From CAG-273 sp963929915 (GTDB lineage Bacteria; Bacillota; Clostridia; TANB77; CAG-508), in assembly GCA_963929915.1 (NCBI GenBank), contig CAWVJY010000005.1, positions 1-64,000 of the forward strand: 64,000 nucleotides of DNA, given 5' to 3'. The notes under the pieces were generated by a model. It saw only the letters and a list, made by a program, of their open reading frames with translations, had not been told where the DNA came from and made no database searches. Position 1 is the first letter of the stretch. Each line of letters begins with the position of its first letter. Positions 9,003-17,830 of this stretch are shown here, piece by piece. The position numbers and the translations under genes were made by a program.

Positions 9003-9497
9003 CTAATTTTCAACATTATTATTTGCATTATTTTCGTTATTTTTGTTATAAGAATTAGTTAGCAAACTATCTTCTGTGTCTGTTGTCTCTAAGGTAGGTT
9101 TTGCTGTACTTTTCATTGTTTCTTCTGTTTCTTGTTGTTCAAAACCACAATTAGGACAATAACGAAATTCCAAATCAATTTCACTATGACAATTTTTACA
9201 TTGTTTCAAATCTTTTAAATTTAAAAGTTGCATACGAAAATCTTCTACTTCATTGGCAAGTACATCGATCATAGAACAGTCATTGCCAAAATCATTTTGC
9301 ATATCTATATTTTCTTTTAGTAAATATTTTTCATATACTTTCTTTCCTATTTTCTCGTACAAATCATTAATTTGTGATTTATTGTCAGCCATATTTGCTT
9401 TTAGTTTAATTTCACGTGTAATTCTATTTGTTGCCTCTGCTGCATTTCGATAGGTCTGCATAGCTGTTTTACTTAATTTATTCATTACATTTTCCAT
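9003..9497 (-). CDS. Helical protein with C-terminal zinc ribbon
   Basis: The start at 9497 (MENVMNKLSK) is preferred because AGGAAA precedes it by eight bases; an upstream in-frame ATG at 9512 has no site. Residues ~1-95 form amphipathic helices (TAMQTYRNAAEATNRI, then INDLYEKIGKKVYEKYL). A zinc ribbon follows with CKNCHSEI and YCPNCGFEQQE, then a Thr/Asn-rich tail. Such proteins are common in Clostridia with no assigned role. The tail and absence of membrane segments suggest a cytoplasmic adaptor. Confidence 0.8.
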   Translation of the reverse strand: MENVMNKLSKTAMQTYRNAAEATNRITREIKLKANMADNKSQINDLYEKIGKKVYEKYLLKENIDMQNDFGNDCSMIDVLANEVEDFRMQLLNLKDLKQCKNCHSEIDLEFRYCPNCGFEQQETEETMKSTAKPTLETTDTEDSLLTNSYNKNNENNANNNVEN

Positions 9498-9757
9498 AAC
9501 ATTTTTCCTCATAATATATACTTATTAAATTCAATAAGTATATCTTCCTTTCTATATATCTTTATCTATATTATCTTTTAATTATTAGATAGTCAAAGGA
9601 AAAAATCCTACAAGATAATATATATTTAAGAATTAAAAACTAATTACATAACTTTTTAATAATTCCTTTTATTATTATGAAGAAAAAAATAAAAAATATA
9701 CAAAAATCTATTTATATTTTTCAATTTTTGATACCTTTTATTTTCTTATTTTTTAAT

Positions 9758-10744
9758 TTACTCACACTTTTTTTCACGAGTCATTAATTTGGTAACTGCT
9801 TCCATTGGCTTTAAATTGTGATATAGAACATCATATACTGTATTTACAATTGGCATTTCAATGTTATATTTTTTTGCAAGCTCATAAGCAACTTCAATAT
9901 TATCTATACTTTCAATAGTCATACCCACTTCTTTTTTAGTTTCTTCTATGCTAAGACCTCTACCAATACATTTACCCGCTTTTCTATTTCTACTATGCTC
10001 ACTAAGACAAGTAACAATTAAATCTCCTAAACCTGATAATCCATAAAAAGTATTGTGTTCACCACCCATGGCTACACCTAATCTAGAAAGCTCTGTTAAT
10101 CCTCTAGTAATTAAGGCCGCGAAGGTATTATCTCCTAAATTTAATTCTGCAATAATACCAGCGCAAAAAGCAATAATATTTTTTAAAGCTCCACCAAGTT
10201 CTACTCCTTCTACATCTGTGGAAGTATATACCCTTAAGTTTTCATTCATAAGAGCATCTTGCACTTGGTATTGCACATCTTCATCTTTAGAAGCAATTAC
10301 AATTGCTGTAGGTATATCAATACAAACTTCTTCTGCATGACTTGGACCAGAAAGAGCTCCTATTTTTACATTTGGAATTTCTTCTTCTGCCACTTTGCTT
10401 AAAGTAGATAAAGTTTCTTGTTCAAAACCTTTAGAACAAATAATAACAGGTTGAGTTGTAATATAGTCTTTATACTGCTTTAAAGTACTTCTAAAAAATT
10501 TAGAGGGTGTAACATGTAAAATTAGATCGGTATTTTCTACTGCTTCTTGAATATTTGTAGTACATACTATATTATCTGGAATCGTTGCCATTGGTAAAAA
10601 TTTGCATTTTCTTTTTTGATTAATAATATCTGCTTCTTCTTGTAAAAAAGACCAAATTTTTACTTCATGTCCCATTTTAGCAGCATGAATTGCTAAGGCA
10701 CAACCCCAACTACCACTACCAATAATTGCAATTTTTCTTTTCAT
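9758..10744 (-). CDS. gpsA: Glycerol-3-phosphate dehydrogenase [NAD(P)+]
   Basis: 328 residues starting MKRKIAIIGSGSWGCALA: the Rossmann GSGSWG loop. Further hallmarks are ICSKGFEQET, GALSGPSHAEEV, and ELGGALKNIIAFCAGI with the catalytic Lys. It reduces dihydroxyacetone phosphate to sn-glycerol-3-phosphate, the backbone for phospholipids. The next genes in the same direction upstream are plsY, which acylates that product, and der, a conserved clostridial gene order. Confidence 0.97.
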   Translation of the reverse strand: MKRKIAIIGSGSWGCALAIHAAKMGHEVKIWSFLQEEADIINQKRKCKFLPMATIPDNIVCTTNIQEAVENTDLILHVTPSKFFRSTLKQYKDYITTQPVIICSKGFEQETLSTLSKVAEEEIPNVKIGALSGPSHAEEVCIDIPTAIVIASKDEDVQYQVQDALMNENLRVYTSTDVEGVELGGALKNIIAFCAGIIAELNLGDNTFAALITRGLTELSRLGVAMGGEHNTFYGLSGLGDLIVTCLSEHSRNRKAGKCIGRGLSIEETKKEVGMTIESIDNIEVAYELAKKYNIEMPIVNTVYDVLYHNLKPMEAVTKLMTREKKCE

Positions 10745-10756
10745 TTTTTCTCCTTT

Positions 10757-10808
10757 CAGCCATTGGGGACGTTCCTTTTTGGCTGAAAATCAGTCAAAAG
10801 GGACACTC
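10757..10808. repeat. REP-C repeat
   Basis: About 50 bp containing TTCAGCCATTGGGGACGTTCC, TTTTTGGCTGAAAATCAG and AAAAGGGACACTCC. Related sequence recurs at 26129-26217. It lies between gpsA and the REP-B copy after plsY. Confidence 0.75.
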
Positions 10809-10892
10809 CTTAATTTTGAGTCCTAATTTATATCATTATATCCATTATATTATGACTTTTATCATAATATTAAAATTAAGAACGTTTTAGAT

Positions 10893-10939
10893 GAAGTGTC
10901 CCAAGTTACCCCAGATGGGGCCACTGAGAACCGTCCCCA
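10893..10939 (-). repeat. REP-B repeat
   Basis: Second copy of the GGGGACGGTTCT..GTGGCCCC..GGGACACTTC repeat, on the minus strand, six bases past the plsY stop codon. Confidence 0.8.
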
Positions 10940-10945
10940 ACTCAG

Positions 10946-11587
10946 CTATTTTTTAAAGCTAATCGTACTTTCTGTTCCAGAAAATAATCTTTTTAAGTTT
11001 TCCCTATGATTGAAGATAACTAGTAATGCTACAATTACACTATAAATAAAGTAACTCCAGTTATCCCATCCACTAGTAGAAACAATGTAGTTTTGGTCAA
11101 TGAATAATACAAGTACTGGGAACAAAATAGCTGCTGCAATAGAACCTACAGACACCATTCTAGTTAATGCAATTAAAATTAGAGCAAATACTAAGCAGAT
11201 TAGTCCTACTTGCCAGTTTGTCATAAGCAAAACTCCTAATGCGGTAGCTACACCTTTTCCTCCTCTAAAGCGGAAAAATACTGGAAAGGTATGTCCTAGA
11301 ATAACAAATACACCAGCTAGTTGTATTAATAAAGCATTATCTAAGCCAGATACCATTTTTCCAACTAAAAATGCAATTAATATTGCGATTACTCCTTTTA
11401 AAACATCACAAATTAAAGTAATAATAGCTGCTTTTTTTCCAACAGTTCTTAATACATTGGTACTTCCTGCATTTCCACTACCTTTTTCTCTTACATCAAA
11501 ACCTGCCATCTTTTTACTAATAATAACTGAAAAACTAATACTACCTAATAAATAGGCAACAATTGCAACAATAATATATGCTGCCAT
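10946..11587 (-). CDS. plsY: Acyl-phosphate:glycerol-3-phosphate acyltransferase
   Basis: ATG at 11587 is ten bases after GGAG; a GTG at 11596 abuts the site and is less likely. Membrane protein of ~213 residues with five to six hydrophobic helices and the PlsY motifs GSGNAGSTNVLRT and FFRFRGGKGVATALG. It transfers acyl from acyl-phosphate to glycerol-3-phosphate, giving lysophosphatidate. It lies between der and gpsA, the latter making its substrate. Confidence 0.96.
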   Translation of the reverse strand: MAAYIIVAIVAYLLGSISFSVIISKKMAGFDVREKGSGNAGSTNVLRTVGKKAAIITLICDVLKGVIAILIAFLVGKMVSGLDNALLIQLAGVFVILGHTFPVFFRFRGGKGVATALGVLLMTNWQVGLICLVFALILIALTRMVSVGSIAAAILFPVLVLFIDQNYIVSTSGWDNWSYFIYSVIVALLVIFNHRENLKRLFSGTESTISFKK

Positions 11588-11664
11588 AAAAATCACTCTC
11601 CTTTTATACTATTTTTCTTTTTTTGTTTTAATGCATTGATTTTTCATTTTTGCTAACTTTTATT

Positions 11665-12993
11665 CTAATTTTCTTTTTCATTTTTTTCTCTTACTATCAT
11701 TCTAACTGGGGTTCCTGTTAATCCAAATTCTTTTCTAATTTGATTTAGCAAATATCTTTCATAAGAAAAATGGAATAACTCTTTATCATTTACAAATACC
11801 ACGAATGTAGGTGGTTTTGTACTAGCCTGTGTCATATAAAAGATTTTTAGTCTTTTTCCTTTATCTGTTGGCGGTTGAACTATGGTAACTGCCTCACTTA
11901 ACACTTCGTTTAAAACAGCGGTTGAAACTCTTAATGCATTTTGACTTGCTACCATGTTAATCATTTCAAATAGTTTATTTACTCTTTGCCCTGTTTTAGC
12001 TGAAATAAAAATGATTGGTGCATAACTTAAATAAGATAATTTGTCATAGACTTCTTTTTTGTAATTTTCAATTGTATTATTATCTTTTTCTATTTCGTCC
12101 CACTTATTGACTGCAATAATAATGCCTTTTCCTGCCTCATGTGCCTCTCCTGCAATTTTTGCATCTTGTGCAGATACACCCTCTTTGGCATCTAGTAACA
12201 AAATGCACACATCTGCTCTTTCAATAGCTAAAAGACTTCTCATAACACTATATTTTTCTAGATTATCATTTACTTTACTTTTTCTACGAATCCCTGCTGT
12301 GTCTATTAACACATATTTCCCAAATTCATTTTCAAATTCAGAGTCGATAGCATCTCTTGTAGTTCCTGCAATATCACTTACAATCATTCTATCTTCTCCT
12401 AAAATTTTATTTACCAAAGAAGATTTTCCTACATTTGGCTTTCCTATAATTGCTACTTTGATAATATCTTTTTCATCTTCCTCTTCTACTTGTTCTGGAA
12501 GTTTGTCGTAAATTGCATCTAGAACATCACCAATTCCTTTTGCATTAACAGCAGAAACAGCATATGGCTCTCCTAAACCTAAATTATAAAATTCATATAA
12601 TTCATCTGGTACTTTTCCAAAAGTATCTGACTTGTTACAAACTAGAACAATTGGTTTTTTAGATTTTTTTAACATTAATGCAATATCTTTATCTGCTGCA
12701 GTAACACCTTGCTTAATATCTGTTAAAAAGATAATAACATCTGCAATTTCCACTGCCATATCTGCTTGTCTACGCATTTGAGATAAAATAATATCGTCTG
12801 ACTCTGATTCAATTCCTCCTGTATCTATTAAAGTAAAGTCTCTTCCTCTCCAATTTGCTTCTGCATAAACTCTGTCTCTTGTAACACCTGGTGTATCTTC
12901 TACTATGGAAATTCTTTTTCCAACAATATAATTAAAAAAAGTAGATTTGCCTACATTTGGTCTACCTATAATTGCTACAATTGGCTTTGCCAT
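11665..12993 (-). CDS. der: Ribosome-assembly GTPase Der (EngA)
   Basis: 442 residues with two tandem GTPase domains, each with a P-loop (GRPNVGKS near residue 10 and GKPNVGKS near 185), a G3 motif (DTGGIE and DTAGIR) and a G4 motif (NKSD and NKWD). A KH-like C-terminal domain follows (about 355-440, EVLSEAVTIVQPP). Der binds the large ribosomal subunit during assembly. The gene leads the der-plsY-gpsA set. Confidence 0.98.
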   Translation of the reverse strand: MAKPIVAIIGRPNVGKSTFFNYIVGKRISIVEDTPGVTRDRVYAEANWRGRDFTLIDTGGIESESDDIILSQMRRQADMAVEIADVIIFLTDIKQGVTAADKDIALMLKKSKKPIVLVCNKSDTFGKVPDELYEFYNLGLGEPYAVSAVNAKGIGDVLDAIYDKLPEQVEEEDEKDIIKVAIIGKPNVGKSSLVNKILGEDRMIVSDIAGTTRDAIDSEFENEFGKYVLIDTAGIRRKSKVNDNLEKYSVMRSLLAIERADVCILLLDAKEGVSAQDAKIAGEAHEAGKGIIIAVNKWDEIEKDNNTIENYKKEVYDKLSYLSYAPIIFISAKTGQRVNKLFEMINMVASQNALRVSTAVLNEVLSEAVTIVQPPTDKGKRLKIFYMTQASTKPPTFVVFVNDKELFHFSYERYLLNQIRKEFGLTGTPVRMIVREKNEKEN

Positions 12994-13142
12994 TTTTTCA
13001 CCTTCTCTTTGTTTTTATGTTAAATTTATAATTCTTTTTTTACTATTGAAATATATTTCTTATTAAACTATATTTCTTACTAAAAAATAATTTATATTTT
13101 CTGATTCTTATTATATTTTCCGATTTCATTTTACACTATTCG

Positions 13143-13174
13143 AAAAAAAATAGCAAGACTAAACTTGCTATTTC
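13143..13174 (-). terminator. Terminator of prepilin/FGE-like gene A
   Basis: On the minus strand AAATAGCAAG, a TTTAGT loop, CTTGCTATTT and then a run of T's. Confidence 0.9.
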
Positions 13175-13197
13175 TTAGACTTTTTCAGCTTACAGAG

Positions 13198-14421
13198 CTA
13201 CACATAAAGGCTGAGACGAAAAGAAATGCTGGTGTAAGAAGCGTCTATGGTGTTGTAGGCACGAAGAGCTGAGTAATTGTCACTGTTACTGTAGTAACCG
13301 CTCCTAAGCACACAAGGGTAAACAACACTGCCAGACGTGAGACTCGAATATTCTGTTGTCCATTCTGTACAATTTCCTAAAATGTCATAAATGTTACTAT
13401 AACAATCTGCTGGATATCCTCCTGTTTGTGTTTTATTATTTGTTCCTATATTTCCATAAGTATCTTCTGTTGTGGTTGCTAATTTATATCCATGTTCACT
13501 ATTTTGACAGATAAAGTTTAAGGCTGTATCCCATGCATAACTACTAATTAACTCACTGGTTACTCCATATTGCTCTTTATTGGTATACATTGCTTCTGCT
13601 TGTGTTTTCGCTGCATCTCTTGTTATATTTGTATAAGCATTTACTCCTGCCTTACATACATTTCCTTCACCTTGCTCATATCTTCCGATATAAAAGCCTC
13701 CATTTCCTCCTTCTTCTACTGCCTTTGCACTATTTAAAAAGTTAGCTATCGTATCATGTGCTACGGAACGGGTATCTCCTTCTCCATAATAATATTGTCC
13801 GTCGCTCCCTGAAGCTACTTCATCTCCTGTTATCGGTATAGGTTCTTGTTCTGTATTTGCTATTGTTCCCCATTGTCTTCTTGTTAACTCATTTGTTTTG
13901 GTTGTTCCACTTTCATCTACTTTATACGTTCCTGTTGGTATCCATACAAACTGGTTTCCTACTCCATCTTCTATTACAATTCCCTCTGGTACCGTTGTTG
14001 CATTATTGGTTGTTTCATCTACCACTACTTTAAATCCTTTTGGCACTACCACTGGATTTCCATACTTATCTTCTGCTTCTACATTATTTCCTGTTTGAAT
14101 CTCTGTTATGGTGTCCACTAATGGCTTTCCATTTGGTCCTTTGGTTGGGTCTTCTGGTTCTTCTGTTCCTGAACCTCCTCCTACTTGTCCATTTACTAAA
14201 TTTGCTATTTGGTCTGCTAAGTTATTTAAACTTTCTTGCTCATTTACTGTTGCCTCATTCCATGCATTTGCTGCATCTTGCGCTGTTTTAAAGATTCCTC
14301 CATTACTAAATAACATGTTGATTGTGATTCCTGCTAATATGAGTAATACTACTATCGTTACTACTAACGCTATTAAAGTTATACCCTTCTCATTTTTCCA
14401 TTTTTCTTGTGTTCTCTTCAT
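13198..14421 (-). CDS. Prepilin-type surface protein with FGE/C-type-lectin-like C-terminus (locus A)
   Basis: 407 residues. Residues 13-36 are the class-III signal and helix (KGITLIALVVTIVVLLIL) with Ala at +5; 37-80 a helical pilin-like stalk; 80-100 a Gly/Glu/Pro linker. From ~155 the sequence follows FGE-sulfatase folds: NQFVWIPTGTYK, GGFYIGRYEQGEG, SSYAWDTALNFICQNSE, DTYGNIG, SNIYDILGNCTEWTTEYSS. The end (ISFRLSLYV) is the usual GFR strand. FGE catalytic cysteines are not recognisable, so a binding role is more likely. The last ~40 codons differ sharply from locus B while the rest is nearly the same. It is preceded by a microsatellite ORF and followed by its own terminator. It is probably displayed on the cell surface by a type-IV-pilus-like system. 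Confidence 0.85.
   Translation of the reverse strand: MKRTQEKWKNEKGITLIALVVTIVVLLILAGITINMLFSNGGIFKTAQDAANAWNEATVNEQESLNNLADQIANLVNGQVGGGSGTEEPEDPTKGPNGKPLVDTITEIQTGNNVEAEDKYGNPVVVPKGFKVVVDETTNNATTVPEGIVIEDGVGNQFVWIPTGTYKVDESGTTKTNELTRRQWGTIANTEQEPIPITGDEVASGSDGQYYYGEGDTRSVAHDTIANFLNSAKAVEEGGNGGFYIGRYEQGEGNVCKAGVNAYTNITRDAAKTQAEAMYTNKEQYGVTSELISSYAWDTALNFICQNSEHGYKLATTTEDTYGNIGTNNKTQTGGYPADCYSNIYDILGNCTEWTTEYSSLTSGSVVYPCVLRSGYYSNSDNYSALRAYNTIDASYTSISFRLSLYV
13222..13341 (-). other. Hypervariable 3' segment of locus A (candidate DGR variable region)
   Basis: Starts right after a 24-base stretch identical in both loci (GAATGGACAACAGAATATTC plus GAGT) and ends just before the shared ISFRLSLYV codons. 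It is GC-richer than its surroundings. Most differing codons keep the third base (CAC/CTC, TAT/TCT, GAT/GTT, GCT/GTT, TGC/TAC), the pattern expected when template adenines in AAY or TAY codons are randomised. Confidence 0.6.
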
Positions 14422-14490
14422 TTTTTACTTTTCCTCCTTTTGGTATTTTATTTCATTATACTATTCTTTTATTTTTTTGTAAACAAAATT

Positions 14491-14656
14491 TTAAGATGAA
14501 TTATACTTTTTTAAGTATAACCCATCTTTCAAGTTTCTATACTTTATATATAATTTTAGTACAACAAATAAGCCTAAGTTTTCCTTAAGCATTGGCTTAA
14601 AGACTAACTCTCTCTCTCTCTCTCTCTCTTACTATTTCAATGTTTTGCTGGTTCAA
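14491..14656 (-). CDS. Small ORF with (AG)11 microsatellite upstream of locus A, frame-split copy 2
   Basis: AAGGAG, seven bases, then TTG at 14656 begins LNQQNIEIV. An (AG)11 tract encodes alternating Arg-Glu, and the frame then stops as VSL. In another frame the sequence after the tract encodes ELVFKPMLKENLGLFVVLKL and KDGLYLKKYNSS-stop (14491), matching copies 1 and 3 with synonymous third-base changes. In that frame stops (TAG TAA) lie just before the tract, so one more AG unit (or two fewer) is needed for a full 56-codon reading. The 3' end overlaps a perfect 14-bp hairpin (GATGGGTTATACTT/AAGTATAATTCATC). It ends 70 bp before the prepilin-like start. Confidence 0.5.
14608..14629. repeat. 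Dinucleotide microsatellite (CT/AG)11
   Basis: Twenty-two bases of CT inside the small ORF at 14491-14656; same unit count as the tract at 58793-58814. Confidence 0.95.
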
Positions 14657-14836
14657 TTGTTTTCTCCTTAGTTTTTCTTTTTCATTTGTTATATCATACC
14701 ATTAACTTTTTTCTTTTCAATGTTTTTTTCAAATTTTTATCATAAGTTTAATTCTTCTAAATAAAAAATCCTGTAAACATTCTATTTTTTATTTTTCTAC
14801 TTATTTTATTTTTTACTTAATTTTTTAAAATGTATA

Positions 14837-15334
14837 TTAATATGTCAATTTTCCTTCTAACATATCATCATTTTTTATCCAATCTTCTACTAAAATTTCT
14901 GTATATTCTTTGTCATTTTTTCCCCTTACGATTACTTTTTCAATTCCACAGTTAATAATCATTTTCCTACACATTTGGCAAGAATTAGCTCCTGGGTCAT
15001 ATTCTCCTGTTTCTGGTCTAAAAAGGACTAAATACAAAGTGGCACCCATCATTTCTCTTCTGCTTGCACTAATAATTGCATTCTGTTCTGCATGAACTGA
15101 CCTACATGCATCATAACCGCCATGCCTAATATCTGGAAAATGTTTCTTTTTTGTACAATATCCTAAATCAATACAATTTATTCTTCCTCTAGGTGCTCCA
15201 TTATATCCTGTTGCAATAATTTCATCATGATTTACAATTACGCATCCCGCTTTTTTTCGTAAACAAGTGCTTCTTTCCGCCACTGTTTTTGCAATATTTA
15301 AATAGTAATTTGTTTTATCTATTCTTTGTTCCAT
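14837..15334 (-). CDS. dCMP deaminase family protein (ComEB-like)
   Basis: 165 residues with the zinc site of cytidine/deoxycytidylate deaminases: CRSVHAEQNAIISAS (His ligand and catalytic Glu) and NSCQMCRKMIINCGI (two Cys ligands). A first-strand motif KKAGCVIVNHDEIIATGYNG and RGRINC substrate-loop region also fit. The enzyme deaminates dCMP to dUMP for thymidylate synthesis. Ribosome-binding site GAAAGGAAAG precedes the ATG. A REP-B repeat lies in its leader. Confidence 0.93.
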   Translation of the reverse strand: MEQRIDKTNYYLNIAKTVAERSTCLRKKAGCVIVNHDEIIATGYNGAPRGRINCIDLGYCTKKKHFPDIRHGGYDACRSVHAEQNAIISASRREMMGATLYLVLFRPETGEYDPGANSCQMCRKMIINCGIEKVIVRGKNDKEYTEILVEDWIKNDDMLEGKLTY

Positions 15335-15350
15335 TTTTCTTTCCTTTCTG

Positions 15351-15398
15351 TGGGGACGGTTCTTAGTGGCCCCAAAAGGGGTCGCTTGGGACAGTTCA
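15351..15398 (+). repeat. REP-B repeat
   Basis: TGGGGACGGTTCTTAGTGGC, CCCAAAAGGGG and TCGCTTGGGACAGTTC; 17 bp upstream of the dCMP deaminase start. Confidence 0.8.
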
Positions 15399-15593
15399 CC
15401 TTAAAAGACTGACTTTTTAATGATTTCATTTTATCATATTCTAAACAGTAAGTCTATAATTTCGCTTAAAAGAATTTTGTTTTCAGCCTATTTAATTTTT
15501 ATTTGATATTCTATATTAAAAAAACAATCTAGAACTTTTTATTCAATATATTTACTTGTTTACAGTCTTAAAAATAGTTTTCCCTTTCTTAAC

Positions 15594-15622
15594 AAAAAAA
15601 GAAGCAATCAAATGCTTCCTTC
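15594..15622 (-). terminator. Terminator of rpmF
   Basis: On the minus strand GAAGCA, loop TTTGAT, TGCTTC followed by seven T's. Confidence 0.8.
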
Positions 15623-15649
15623 TTTATAACTTGTTAATCATTTTTTATT

Positions 15650-15832
15650 TTAGTTTTCAGATTTTGCAACTACTTCTTTTCCATCATAATATCCACAATT
15701 TGGACATACTCTGTGTTGCATTACTTTTTCATGACAATGTGGACAATCTACTAAATTTTGAGCTTCGATTTTCCATGTTGATCTTTTTAAGTGTGTTCTT
15801 GCTTTTGACCATCTTCTTTTTGGTTGTGCCAT
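15650..15832 (-). CDS. rpmF: 50S ribosomal protein L32 (zinc-binding form)
   Basis: 60 residues: the basic start MAQPKRRWSKARTHLKRS followed by CPHCHEKVMQHRVCPNCG, the four-Cys zinc ribbon of L32. It sits in the large ribosomal subunit near the peptidyl-transferase region. GGGAGGGAATT precedes the ATG. Many Firmicutes carry both zinc and zinc-free L32 forms; this is the zinc form. Confidence 0.97.
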   Translation of the reverse strand: MAQPKRRWSKARTHLKRSTWKIEAQNLVDCPHCHEKVMQHRVCPNCGYYDGKEVVAKSEN

Positions 15833-15927
15833 TATAATTCCCTCCCTTAACTTCTGCTATTTTGCTGTAATCTATCTATATTTTTATTACCTAAAACGGA
15901 TACTATAAAATTATACTCGTTTTTCTT

Positions 15928-16758
15928 CTATTTGTCAACTACTTTTTTTGCTACAATTGCAAATCTTCCATCTTCTACGTGATAATCACATGTAGATAAA
16001 GTTATTAATTGGTCGCCAAATTCGGCTGTTTCTGCAATATTATATAAAGATAATTTTTTTACATTTTCAATATAGTTATTAAATTCTTCTTCATTTTCAG
16101 CATCTTTGAAGAAATAATATTTAAATACATCTTGATTTTTTAAATATACTTGTGACTGGAATACAGCAATAATTTGATATTCAGAAACTTCATCTAATGT
16201 GGCAAATTCAAATGTAGGATGCTCTTTATAAAAATCTTCTTCTTTATATTTTGTCAAAGTTTCGAACATTTGCCCACCATTACTTCTATGACCATAAATC
16301 AGGAAATTTGCTGTAGGCTTTTCTATACTGCAGTCTTTATCTAAAAAGATACTTCCTAATTCATTAGATTGTTTTTCAAAATTATGATTTACATAGTAGT
16401 CATTATTATTTGTTTGTACTACAGGATAATTAATTTCTGTGCCATCTACTGTTAGCCATCCTACTAAGTCTGAATTTTGCTTTTTTAATTCTTGCAAATT
16501 TGCTAATAATGTTTGTTTTCTTTGTTCCTCTTCTGAAGCATTTTGACTAACTTCTGTATTAGGTGTTGATACAAAGTTTGCTAAATCCTCCATCATTTTT
16601 TTATTTTGCCACTGCATATAAACATAATAGATTAGATAAGCAATACTAACAATTAGGATAATAGATAAAACAATAATAGCTATTAATTTTCCATTTACTT
16701 TTTGCTTTTTGTTTTGATGACTTTTTTCTTTGCTATGCTTACTTGTCTTCTTTTTCAT
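15928..16758 (-). CDS. srtB: Class B sortase
   Basis: 276 residues: very basic N-terminus, one membrane helix (about 25-48, KLIAIIVLSIILIVSIAYLI) and an extracellular transpeptidase domain. Active-site residues are His in LIYGHRSNGGQMF, Cys in ITLSTCDYHVEDGRF and Arg in GRFAIVAKK. DLVGWLTVDGTEINYPVVQ is the usual class B beta-strand start. It cleaves a sorting motif and joins surface proteins to peptidoglycan. The TPKTG protein encoded at 18442-19917 is a plausible substrate, because clostridial SrtB enzymes accept (S/N/P)PxTG-type motifs. Confidence 0.95.
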   Translation of the reverse strand: MKKKTSKHSKEKSHQNKKQKVNGKLIAIIVLSIILIVSIAYLIYYVYMQWQNKKMMEDLANFVSTPNTEVSQNASEEEQRKQTLLANLQELKKQNSDLVGWLTVDGTEINYPVVQTNNNDYYVNHNFEKQSNELGSIFLDKDCSIEKPTANFLIYGHRSNGGQMFETLTKYKEEDFYKEHPTFEFATLDEVSEYQIIAVFQSQVYLKNQDVFKYYFFKDAENEEEFNNYIENVKKLSLYNIAETAEFGDQLITLSTCDYHVEDGRFAIVAKKVVDK

Positions 16759-16841
16759 TGTAAAACCTTCTTTTTGTATTTATAAAACTTTTTATGAATT
16801 ATATCATATTTTTATAAAAAGTAGTATACTAAATGATTATT

Positions 16842-16918
16842 TGTATGTTAAAATTATATATATTACAAAATTGCGACGCCAAGGTCAAACGTTGTAATAT
16901 ATATAGTTTTAACATACA
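16842..16918. repeat. Fold-back element FB2, short copy
   Basis: Arms beginning TGTATGTTAAAATTATATAT (to 16868) and ending ATATAGTTTTAACATACA (16892-16918) pair over 27 bp with one mismatch. The loop AATTGCGACGCCAAGGTC-AAACG equals the right part of the longer copy at 20075-20254 with one change. It lies 26 bp outside the IS3 left end. Confidence 0.8.
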
Positions 16919-16976
16919 ATATACTTTAATAAAAACATAGTATGTGTACTGAACCCAAAAAGTTGGACAGTATAAA

Positions 16977-17798
16977 TTAGGCTACTAACTTGGAATGTTC
17001 TCTGTATTGAACAGGGGACATTCCTTTTAGTTTGCTCTTAATTCTTCTGTTATTATAATATTCTATATATTCAATTATATCTTTTTCCAATTCTTCTATA
17101 TTTTTGTACTCTTTTTCTTTTATATAATAAAGTTCTGATTTTAATATCCCAAAAAAATTCTCTGCACAGGCATTATCTAAACAATTTCCTTTTCTAGACA
17201 TACTTTGTCTTATTCCTTTTTGCTCTAATAAATATTGGTATTGTTTCATTTGATATTGCCAACCTTGATCTGAATGCAATATTAAGTTGGTTTTATCTGG
17301 TATTTTCTTAAATGCTTTTTCCAACATATCTACCACTTGATGAAACACAGGATGTCTAGACAAATTAAAGCTCACAACTTCACCATTAAATAAATCTACA
17401 ATTGGAGATAGATAAAGCTTATCATTATTAACTTTAAATTCAGTTACATCTGTAGCCCACTTTTGATTTGGTTTATCTGCTTTAAAGTCTCTTTTTAATA
17501 AATTATCTGCTATTTTTCCTATTGTTCCCTGATATGAATTATATCTTCTTTTTGGTCTTTGAATACTTTGCAATCCCATTATTTTCATTAGTCTTGCAAC
17601 TGTCTTATGGTTTATTGTATATCCACGATTTCTCATTTCTAATGTTATTCTTCTATAACCATAACGTCCTTTATTTTCATGAAATATTGATAATATTTCA
17701 TCTTTTTCTACTTTATATTTATCTTCTTTCTTCATGTTCTTTAAATGATAATAGAATGTACTTTTTGGTATTTCCGCTAATTTTAATAATTCTCTCAA
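16977..17798 (-). CDS. IS3-family transposase orfB (DDE integrase part)
   Basis: 273 residues with an N-terminal HTH_21 region (YGYRRITLEMRNRGY), then an rve integrase core: Asp in WATDVTEF, Asp in ILHSDQGWQY, Glu in DNACAENFFGILKSE, and the C-terminal YYNNRRIKSKLKGMSPVQY. The frame is open upstream to the end of orfA. The fusion would form by a -1 shift near the AAAAAG just before the orfA stop (17831-17836), as in other IS3 elements. The coding region looks intact, so the element may be active. Confidence 0.93.
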   Translation of the reverse strand: MRELLKLAEIPKSTFYYHLKNMKKEDKYKVEKDEILSIFHENKGRYGYRRITLEMRNRGYTINHKTVARLMKIMGLQSIQRPKRRYNSYQGTIGKIADNLLKRDFKADKPNQKWATDVTEFKVNNDKLYLSPIVDLFNGEVVSFNLSRHPVFHQVVDMLEKAFKKIPDKTNLILHSDQGWQYQMKQYQYLLEQKGIRQSMSRKGNCLDNACAENFFGILKSELYYIKEKEYKNIEELEKDIIEYIEYYNNRRIKSKLKGMSPVQYREHSKLVA

Positions 17799-17830
17799 GC
17801 TATATTTATGCCTTAATTCATCGACAACAA

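Noticed and set aside
14040..14291. Leucine-rich plus-strand open frames opposite the prepilin-like genes and other genes
   Set aside because: They are antisense shadows of AT-rich coding regions without start signals.
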